From: Diplonema japonicum | Taxonomy: Eukaryota; Euglenozoa; Diplonemea; Diplonemida; Diplonemidae | Reading direction: 5' to 3' | DNA: 64,000 nucleotides | Assembly: GCA_964019335.1 (NCBI GenBank) | Contig: OZ025654.1 | Span: 496,001-560,000 of the forward strand | In this document: one piece after another, positions 57,055-64,000 of the stretch | Numbering within the stretch: position 1 is the first letter of the stretch | Layout: each line of letters starts with the position of its first letter | Translations under genes and position numbers: made by a program | The notes under the pieces: model-generated | What the model was told of the DNA's origin: nothing | The model's input: the letters and a program-made list of their open reading frames with translations, nothing else | The model's database searches: none

Positions 57055-58962
57055 CTACTCACTCCCACTTCCGGAGTCACCACCTATAGACGAGGCGTAA
57101 GGGGACCCAGGTGAGATATCCGGAATATGCATTTTCACCGCACGGTCGAGAGCCTTCTGAATCGAGATCCTGTTTTTAAGAAGCGGCACGGCCTTCCAAG
57201 TGATGTTCTCACCAACAGAGATCCTCCGGTCCACGATCTTTCTCCCGACTGCTCCCGACGGGAGGTTTTGCATCAACAACCAGTACTCGGAAGGGTACAA
57301 CGGTGGCGTCAAGGTCAGGTCACCCTTGAAATCCTGCAAGAAGATAGTCGACCAGTCCACACCCAAATGGTCAAAAAGCAGCCTGAATGTAGACATTACT
57401 TTCAGAGTTTTTATCATCTCCTCCTTGAGCAGATATTCGGCTAATGACAAGATAAATCCACCTCTCCAACCTCCGCCTTCACGATGCCAGGTTTTAACAG
57501 GCTTCCCAGCTTCACCGCGGTGCGAAAAAAAAAACGGTAGAATATGTGGATTTGTCTGGCAGGTTAAGTTGAATTTACAATTATACGTTCCGAGGAGATG
57601 GCTGAAGGGCATGTCAGATTGGAAAGTACCGTCTCGCATTTGGACTCCGTCGTCGTGGGTTTGTTTTTTTCGAGAAGATAGTTCATCGATAACGTTCATC
57701 CTCTTCGACACGGTGTCGAGGTACGGTTTGTACACATATTCCCCTTTTTCATCCCTCAAAAAACCCCCGTCCGCCCCGCGGGCCCTCTCCACGATCCCTA
57801 TCGACTGCATTAAATACGGGACGGTACAAGAAGCCGCGACAGCGTACATTATCGGAACATCAGGAGCGGTCATGTGAGACAGCATTACAGAAGGGTTGCC
57901 TCTTACCTTGGATTTGACAGGAGTGCATGGTATTACCAATGTTCTTCCTGTTCTGTCGTGGGCTTCCTTAAAAGTTATGTCACCCAGAATTCTTTTGAGG
58001 CTTTCTAAAAAGTCAGTAACTTCGTGGATGTAGCCCTTTTCGAATAGACGTTGACCCATCCACCATTTCGATCCTGGGAATGGGCCGTCTTCACCTCCTA
58101 GCATTTCCGCGATATATGTTGTATCGGAAAAGTCAGCGTGAAGTTCCTCGTCGGTTTTAACACCAACATAAGCGCCAAGAACCGCACCTGCTGACGAACC
58201 TGAAAAGATCTTTGGAAGCATGTTCAAATTTAACAGTGCTTTGATGACACCGAGGTGGTATATCCCGAGCATTGCACCGCCGGAGAGGGAGAATGATGTG
58301 TTTCCGAATTCTGATTTTGCGGTTTTGAGAAATTCGATCCGTTTTTCGATGAGTTGGGGATCGGATGTGGTGTAGGTTGAAATAAATTCGATGCACGCGA
58401 CGGTTTCCTCCACGTACTCTTCGATGAGTTCTTTGGTCCCGCTCCATGTTTTGTTGTACAATGGTAGGTTTAAAATCCCGCCGAAATTCTTAATTAGTAT
58501 CATGCTGTCGAGGAGTGATGTTATGTCCCCGCGTAGCCTGGCTTCCTTGTATTGTGTTAAACATTCTTCGATGAGTTCCGCGTCGTAGTGGCTGGACTCC
58601 TTCTCGTGTTTCCAATGGGTTCTGTTTTCGTGCTCGTCGAGAAGTTTACATGTTTCTTGATATTCCGCATAGTTTTTTGCTTGTTTCCTCTTATCGTGAA
58701 GGGCCTTTCCCTCCTTTGTGTATGATCTCCGTGCAACGGTCATTTCCAGAAACACTACGAAAACTCGTACCAGAATGTACACTGTCACCTCAGCTACTAG
58801 GAGGAGCAGGAGTATAAACCCTAGAGGGAATCTTAGGATTAAGTGGGCGCGGCTGCCTGAGGACTTCATTGTGGCGTACTTCCCTCCGGTTTCCCTAACC
58901 ATGTCGAAGAGGCTGCTTGTTTCGCTGGAGATGCTTGAGGGTTTTGATTTTTTCTTCTCCAT
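57055..58962 (-). CDS. Patatin-domain triacylglycerol lipase (TGL3/4/5-SDP1 type)
   Basis: The protein has 635 residues from the ATG at 58,962; the frame upstream lacks an ATG. It has a membrane helix (about 42-72) and an N-terminal helical region like that ahead of the patatin core in TGL/SDP1 lipases. The patatin domain (about 220-460) has the oxyanion loop SGGAMLG (227-233), the nucleophile Ser257 in GSSAG, and the dyad Asp444 in RDGTFQSDMP. The signature TCQTNPHILPFF follows, characteristic of fungal and plant storage lipases. The C-terminal part (about 490-635) is conserved-looking and ends in Ser/Gly repeats. It should release fatty acids from triacylglycerol on lipid droplets. All catalytic residues are present. 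Confidence 0.9.
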   Translation of the reverse strand: MEKKKSKPSSISSETSSLFDMVRETGGKYATMKSSGSRAHLILRFPLGFILLLLLVAEVTVYILVRVFVVFLEMTVARRSYTKEGKALHDKRKQAKNYAEYQETCKLLDEHENRTHWKHEKESSHYDAELIEECLTQYKEARLRGDITSLLDSMILIKNFGGILNLPLYNKTWSGTKELIEEYVEETVACIEFISTYTTSDPQLIEKRIEFLKTAKSEFGNTSFSLSGGAMLGIYHLGVIKALLNLNMLPKIFSGSSAGAVLGAYVGVKTDEELHADFSDTTYIAEMLGGEDGPFPGSKWWMGQRLFEKGYIHEVTDFLESLKRILGDITFKEAHDRTGRTLVIPCTPVKSKVRGNPSVMLSHMTAPDVPIMYAVAASCTVPYLMQSIGIVERARGADGGFLRDEKGEYVYKPYLDTVSKRMNVIDELSSRKKQTHDDGVQMRDGTFQSDMPFSHLLGTYNCKFNLTCQTNPHILPFFFSHRGEAGKPVKTWHREGGGWRGGFILSLAEYLLKEEMIKTLKVMSTFRLLFDHLGVDWSTIFLQDFKGDLTLTPPLYPSEYWLLMQNLPSGAVGRKIVDRRISVGENITWKAVPLLKNRISIQKALDRAVKMHIPDISPGSPYASSIGGDSGSGSE

Positions 58963-59716
58963 TTTTTTTTTTTTCTTTTTGTTTTTTTTTTTTTTTTTAT
59001 ATTGTCCTTGCCCAAAAAATGAAAAAACAAAGGCGGGTTGTACAAAATATAATAAAAAAAAACACCGATTAAAAAAAAGTTCCAAACGTTTCTCGGGCCC
59101 CCCGGATGTTTTTCTTTGTTCCCGTTCATATCTTTTTATCGGTTTTTCTTTTTACAGTAACGTAGGTAAAAATGAAGAATTCACGCATAAAACTCGTTTT
59201 CTTTTTTTTTTGGGAGAGAGACTTTCTTTTTTTTGTTGCTTTCTTAATCCTCCTCTCCCCTATCTTTTTTTCTTTTTTTTAGGAAGCACTTTAGGAACGC
59301 GGTCGCGCTCACCAGCTAGTCCCTCAGCTTCATCCCGGAGAAAAAGAGAAACGAAAGGGGGAGAGAGGGAGCAGAGGGGGTAAAGTAAAAAAAGAAGAAG
59401 GGAATAAACTTATTTTCTATCCCCATTTTCTTCATTTTTATTTTTTAACGCGGCAGTTATGACGAACCTCGCACCTTTTGCAGGAAAAGAAAACAAAACG
59501 ATGAAAAAATAAATTTTAAAAGTTTTACGTTCGATAAATTCGAGTGGGGGGGCACTAAAAACTCTACACCCTTTTCTTTTCCCCTTTTTATGTTCGCTCC
59601 CTGCATAGGGGGAATAAGGAGAATTTGATGTTCGATTCTTTTCTTCTTCCTGTTGACATCACGGACCTAGCCACCGATATATAGTATTCTAATGCGTTCC
59701 TGACACCAGTTCAGTT
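58963..59716. other. Lipase 5' region and spacer
   Basis: On the gene strand a T-rich tract with GGGCAAG precedes an A-rich leader. No gene or repeat copy was recognised in the rest. Confidence 0.45.
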
Positions 59717-62440
59717 TCAAGCTTGTATATCGGTGATGTATGAATAGTCCACATCTGGGGAGGCCTTGGCCACCTCCATCGGAGAGTCCTTGAAGTCTGC
59801 CGACGACGGGATGGTGAGGCTGGCAGGGGACAGTCCGTCGCAGTGAGCAGTGAGGACGATAGGCTCGGTGGGGCAGGTTGCTGCGTAGGTGACCGGACCA
59901 GACAGGCTGTCGATGCTGGCGGCCATCTCTCTCTCAGGGGAGGTGCAGTCGACGGTGGGCTGCACGAAGACCCTGGCCAGACCCCCGTAGGTCAGGATGG
60001 TCTTCCCTTGGTTGTGCTGCTGGTTCGTTGTTTGCCCGCTCCCGACACCCGTCACCTTTGCAGGCCCTGTCACGCTGAAGGTGACGTTCCTTGCATCCCC
60101 CACAGCAACCCTCCCAGACCCATCAACGAGCTGCACTCTCACCATCGCAAGGTCCAACCCATCGAGGTACAGCTTCTCCCCAGTCCCCGTCGCCTTCGAG
60201 GGGACATCGATCACAAGCTCCATCTCCGTCACAGAACCTGCCATCAGAACTGTGTGTTTCCCCACCACAGACCCGTTCTCCCACCCGAGGAGGGTCGCGT
60301 TCTTCACCCCGCCAGTGGAGACCTGCCACGTCGCGGTGCCGTCAGTGACTTGAATCTTCCCCTTGCTCGCCCCGTCCACAATGAGCTCCGCGTGGCTTGT
60401 CGACGCGACGCAGTCGAAAGACGTCGTCGGGGAGTACGCGTCTCCCAGAAGGTTCAGGATGCGCACAACAGTCGTGTCCCCCGACACGAGCGGGCGGGAC
60501 GGCGAGCTCTGGTTGACCATGGCAAGCCAGTTGTTTCGGTACCACCAAGCGTACGCCTTAGGGAACCCGGCAACGTCGAACTGCCCGAATGTGCACGACA
60601 CAGCAGGCCAGTGCTGCGACTCACCGAAGTAGTCCATCAACGTCCACACACCAATGGACCCAGAGACGTAGGGGAGCAGCCCAGGGGAGTTCTGCTTGTC
60701 TTGGCAAGAGTCCGGGCTCAAACCACGATTGTGCTCGCGATCGGTGGTGCAGGAGCAGCATTCCGAGAGGATCAAAGGTGTAGAGGGGTTTGCCTGATGG
60801 TAGCTGATGAAACTGTTGTTGCCTGCGTGAGAGAACCCAACCATGTCGAGAGACAGGGTGGGGCCCTGCGCGATGGGACCGCTGCCACTGTCCATGTTTG
60901 CTGCTACAGCGCGCTCAGGGTCGTAGAGCTTCGCTGCCTTCCTGAAGGCAACATGCGTTTTGTTTGAGAGAAGCTTGTTGCACTCAAACTCATTGCAGAA
61001 GCTCCACACCATGATGGTGGGGTGGTTCCTGTGGTACTTCACCATGTCCGCCATCTCGTTCTTGTACTCGTACCCGTAGTCCCTGTTCTCGTCCCACGAC
61101 ATGAGCCCCACGTGGGTCAGAACCTCGTACAAGTCGTTGTTGTAAGGGTTGTGCGACATGCGCCAGAAGTTTCCCCCCAAAGCCTTCTGGCTCTGGGCCC
61201 GGAAGAGGGCGAGCCTCGTCGGCATCGCAACCCCGACACCTGCGAAGCTGTTGTGGTGGGAAAACCCGCGAAGCTGCATCTCCTCGTTGTTCAGGTACAG
61301 CTTCTGCTTCCAGTCAACAGTGCGCGCCGCCGTCGTCACGTTCACAGCGTCGCCCGCCATGGACACCAGCACGCGGTAAGTCTTCGGGTTCCGGACGCTC
61401 CACAGCTGCATCGCCGGGGAGGGCAACAGCATGAAGGTGGCGGTTGCAGTCCCCGACAAGGGGAGGCTCAGCAGCGTCGTGTTCTTCGCGAGAACGGAAC
61501 CAGTCGCGTCGTCGTACAAAACAGCCGTGACCTCCTCCTGGGCCGACTTCCCCTCTTGCAGGTTCTCCGCCTCGACAGAAACCTTCAGGTACGTCCCGTC
61601 CGACTGGGGGTTCACAAAGACACCGCCGTGGACAAAGTGGGACTGCGGAACAGACACAAGCCTCACCTGGCGGTAGAGACCACCACCTTCATACCAATGT
61701 CCAGACCCGTACGAAGCGTCCACCCTCATCGAGATCACGTTCTTGGCCCCCGGTCCGTACTGCACAGACGTGATGTTGTCGAGGCGGAGGGTGAATTGTG
61801 TGTACCCACATCGGTGGTCCATGGCGTGCTCCCCGTTGACGTAGATCTCTGTGAAGTGGAAAACACCATCGAAGAAGATGTACACCGTCTGGCCTTGGAA
61901 GTCCTCCGGGAGGGTGAACTCTTTCCTGTACCATGACACGTTTCTGGGGAGGTACCCGTGGTGATTGTCTGTGGAGTTGACGAATGTCTGGTTGATGATG
62001 AAGTCGTGCGGGGCGGAGACAACGGGCCATGCTGATGCATCGTAAGCAACTTCTTTGAAGGTGTAGTCTCGTTGGAAGGGCGTTGATGCAGTGCGCTGCC
62101 CGCCGATCCAGTGCGACGATGCTGGCTGGGAGCACACCGCATCTGCCCCACCGTGGAGGCACGTCCTGTCACCGTCCTGCTGCCACACCATGCACTCTGG
62201 GTTGTAGCAGCATGCGATGTGACAATCACTAGGAGTGAATCTGTTCGGGTTTCTCTCCATGTTTGTACACGTCATCCCGCCCACATCCTTCTCAAACACA
62301 CACCCCCCGGGCCCAGACCCACACCCTTTTGGATCGTCTCCGTAATGAAACCTCCATGCATTCCCAAACGGAACCTCCACTTTGCCCTCTGCGGCCACCA
62401 ATGACACCGCAGCAGATGCCAGTACAATGGATAGCTTCAT
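59717..62440 (-). CDS. Secreted GH2-family beta-galactosidase-like glycoside hydrolase
   Basis: The 907-residue protein starts with a signal peptide (MKLSIVLASAAVSLVAAEG). After the first strand it has a Cys-rich insert (about 40-103) with eight or more Cys, resembling PAN/apple-like modules. The GH2 layout follows: jelly-roll (to about 265), Ig-like (about 268-370), then a TIM barrel (about 372-660) and C-terminal Ig-like domains. Acid/base Glu484 lies in WSFCNEFEC and nucleophile Glu560 in LILSECCS, as in GH2 beta-galactosidases. WRMSHNPY, near 426, is the typical conserved barrel loop. Many NxT/S sites support secretion. It likely removes beta-galactosyl residues from polysaccharide or glycoprotein outside the cell. 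Beta-mannosidase or glucuronidase activity cannot be excluded. Confidence 0.9.
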   Translation of the reverse strand: MKLSIVLASAAVSLVAAEGKVEVPFGNAWRFHYGDDPKGCGSGPGGCVFEKDVGGMTCTNMERNPNRFTPSDCHIACCYNPECMVWQQDGDRTCLHGGADAVCSQPASSHWIGGQRTASTPFQRDYTFKEVAYDASAWPVVSAPHDFIINQTFVNSTDNHHGYLPRNVSWYRKEFTLPEDFQGQTVYIFFDGVFHFTEIYVNGEHAMDHRCGYTQFTLRLDNITSVQYGPGAKNVISMRVDASYGSGHWYEGGGLYRQVRLVSVPQSHFVHGGVFVNPQSDGTYLKVSVEAENLQEGKSAQEEVTAVLYDDATGSVLAKNTTLLSLPLSGTATATFMLLPSPAMQLWSVRNPKTYRVLVSMAGDAVNVTTAARTVDWKQKLYLNNEEMQLRGFSHHNSFAGVGVAMPTRLALFRAQSQKALGGNFWRMSHNPYNNDLYEVLTHVGLMSWDENRDYGYEYKNEMADMVKYHRNHPTIMVWSFCNEFECNKLLSNKTHVAFRKAAKLYDPERAVAANMDSGSGPIAQGPTLSLDMVGFSHAGNNSFISYHQANPSTPLILSECCSCTTDREHNRGLSPDSCQDKQNSPGLLPYVSGSIGVWTLMDYFGESQHWPAVSCTFGQFDVAGFPKAYAWWYRNNWLAMVNQSSPSRPLVSGDTTVVRILNLLGDAYSPTTSFDCVASTSHAELIVDGASKGKIQVTDGTATWQVSTGGVKNATLLGWENGSVVGKHTVLMAGSVTEMELVIDVPSKATGTGEKLYLDGLDLAMVRVQLVDGSGRVAVGDARNVTFSVTGPAKVTGVGSGQTTNQQHNQGKTILTYGGLARVFVQPTVDCTSPEREMAASIDSLSGPVTYAATCPTEPIVLTAHCDGLSPASLTIPSSADFKDSPMEVAKASPDVDYSYITDIQA

Positions 62441-62699
62441 TCTCCCCCCTTTTTTTCTCCTTATTATTCTTTCTTTTTACAAGAAAATGACCGCCGCGAG
62501 CAAACGAAAAATAGGGAGAAGAAACAAGAAGTCAGAAAAGAAAGAAAGAAACATGGCATGGGAAAAAGGGACTGCTCACGTTAAGCCACTCAGCGCAACA
62601 AAACACAAAAACACGATTCATATTTTTTCCCTCCCATGATAAACACCCCTAACCCTAATGGCCTAATGGGGCACTGAATGAAGTAAAAAAAAAAAAAAA
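62441..62699. other. GH2 5' region
   Basis: On the gene strand TCATTTTCTTGTAAAAAG precedes an A/G-rich leader. A single CCCTAACCCTAA string near 62,647 is not a telomeric array. Confidence 0.4.
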
Positions 62700-64000
62700 T
62701 ATATATATGAGTTAAAGGAAGTCTTTGTGAGACGCCCCCTTGTTCTCATGCTCTACCTGCACCTATCCCCCTTCAGCAGCGGTTTCTCCTTCTTCGGTGG
62801 TCGTGCCGGCCTCCTCCCCAGCTTGGCTACTTTTTCCCTTCTTTCCTTTGCCCATTGCTTCCCCAGCTCCTCCAGGTCGTACTTGGTCTTCGTTGATGCA
62901 AAGATTGCTCTTCTACTCCACCCGATCGCCGCCTTCGTCCCTCCGATTGATCGCAGCGTATGTACTCTCTTGCATGGTTCAGCAGGGAAGGCCCTCCTTC
63001 CTTTCACCTTCTTCTGCAGTCTCCCTAGTTCCCATGTGTTCCACACCTTCTTCATCACCGTGTGCAGTCTCCTGGCCTTCTGTCGCACCTCTGCCAACTC
63101 CCCTAGCTTCCCTCCAAGGGATTTCTGGGTCACGTTTTCGAAATCCAGCGCCAGCTCCACCGTCGACACTGCCGTGCTTCTGTTCCCTCCATACCAGCGC
63201 AGCTGCTTGAGCCATTTCAGCACCGGTTTCGTGTACTCCTTCAGGGTGTTGCCGGTCTGCAGCCTCGCGAACTCCTCCTCTGTTGGTGCTGGGTGTGCCT
63301 CCCCCTCCGTGATCTCCAGCCATTGGTGTGTCCGGTAGATCTGCTGCCTCTTTGCCTGCAGGGCTGCGTCGCGTTCCCCCACCACAGCCAGCAGGTAACG
63401 CTGGGTCTTCTCGAGCCTGTCCTTGTCCTCCTTGGCCGCTTCCCTCGGGAGGATGCCATGGAGCCTCATGCACGGTTCTAGGCCTGTTCGTGTCGTGCCT
63501 GCATGTGCCTCCCGTTGCCCTACTTCGACAGCCAGTTCGCACTCCCACAGTGCATGCTCCAGGATGTTGGATACCTGTTGCATCTGACCGCATACGTCGC
63601 AGCGTGCCGTTGCGGGTTCGTCCTGCTGCCTCTGCTCCGCCAGCAGCATGCGCTCCAGCTCCGCGACTTCCCCTTCTCCTCCCGCCTCTCTTTCTTCTTC
63701 GTCTTCTGAGTCGTCTCGGGAATCTTCTTCGTCCACCTCATCCTCCGTCGGTGGGATGTGTGCCACTGCGTCCGTCCGCCATCCCCGTGGGTGGATGTAG
63801 AAAACCGCGCCTGTGATCACCCTGCGTAGGTTCCTTGCTGCGATGGGGTCCGACGACGCCAGCTTCCCCCATAGCTCGTTTGTCTCGACAGCGGCTGCCG
63901 TCGCCATTCCTTTCATGGAGCTCCGTTTTCCCATGATGGCCTCCGCTTCACCACGCCTGAGCTTGTCTCTGATGTAGTGTCGGAACCGCTCCTTCTCCAT
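62700..64000 (-). mobile_element. LINE-1-type retrotransposon, 3' part, cut by the right edge
   Basis: The minus strand encodes 415 codons of ORF2 C-terminus (from 64,000 to 62,753) in one frame, ending LLKGDRCR. It has the zinc-finger-like CDVCGQMQQ...HALWEC segment and the standard tail with a TATATAT end and T-run. It differs from the 47.4-53.6 kb copy at many residues, so it is an older or separate subfamily. No stop or shift is seen, and the element continues beyond the window. Confidence 0.9.

Noticed and set aside
59843-60967. 374-codon plus-strand open frame
   Set aside because: Antisense to the GH2 gene, Arg/His/Pro-rich and without family features.
62640-62665. Telomere-like CCCTAACCCTAA
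   Set aside because: Only two units and an intact gene and retrotransposon lie on either side.
1-64000. CRISPR array or bacterial operon
   Set aside because: No regularly spaced direct repeats; introns, LINEs, a BCS1 gene and calpain show a eukaryotic nuclear genome.

Overview
This is nuclear DNA from a eukaryote, most likely a unicellular protist. GC-rich, mostly intronless genes sit in AT-rich spacers full of long homopolymer runs (A, T, G and C tracts of 10 to 30 and more). The gene set is eukaryotic: PH-domain AGC kinase, calpain with EF-hands, Patched-type permease, BCS1 AAA ATPase, PPR-like protein, patatin/TGL lipase. One gene has two short GT-AG introns (52 and 64 nt). No rRNA, tRNA or CRISPR array was recognised. 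The lineage cannot be named from the window.

Layout. All 20 host genes I can support are on the minus strand, so the text reads from right to left. 0-6.3 kb: HutD-like protein, CAP/EGF-like membrane protein, Cys-repeat protein, and two neighbours sharing an unrecognised Cys-rich domain. 8-13.2 kb: receptor-type adenylyl cyclase and an Akt-like kinase. 13.9-30.3 kb: three members and one pseudogene of an unrecognised multi-pass membrane family, interspersed with a Patched-like permease and mobile-element debris. 31.3-33.2 kb: calpain. 33.2-38.3 kb: gene-poor, with foldback and TIR elements. 38.3-46.9 kb: small membrane protein, BCS1, PPR-like protein, and two related coiled-coil proteins. 47.4-53.6 kb: an almost complete APE-type non-LTR retrotransposon. 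55.7-62.4 kb: possible cold-shock-domain protein, TGL-type lipase and secreted beta-galactosidase. From 62.7 kb to the right edge: the 3' part of a second retrotransposon copy.

Functional themes. There is signalling (cyclase, kinase, calpain), membrane and secreted proteins (CAP, RND, four-member family, GH2), mitochondrial functions (BCS1, possibly PPR) and lipid mobilisation (patatin). No shared pathway is evident. Co-orientation could reflect directional gene clusters.

Mobile and repeated DNA is the most interesting part. Several dispersed repeat families lie in the same orientation as the genes. The clearest single event is a 1,146-bp piggyBac-like element (24,848-25,993) with TTAA duplications, inserted into the TTAA of a retrotransposon 3' tail; it carries broken plus-strand cysteine-rich coding sequence. 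Start codons are often preceded on the coding strand by a pyrimidine tract, an AG and an A-rich leader. One repeat family supplies a GT-donor-like boundary upstream of several starts, which suggests 5'-UTR introns or trans-splicing.
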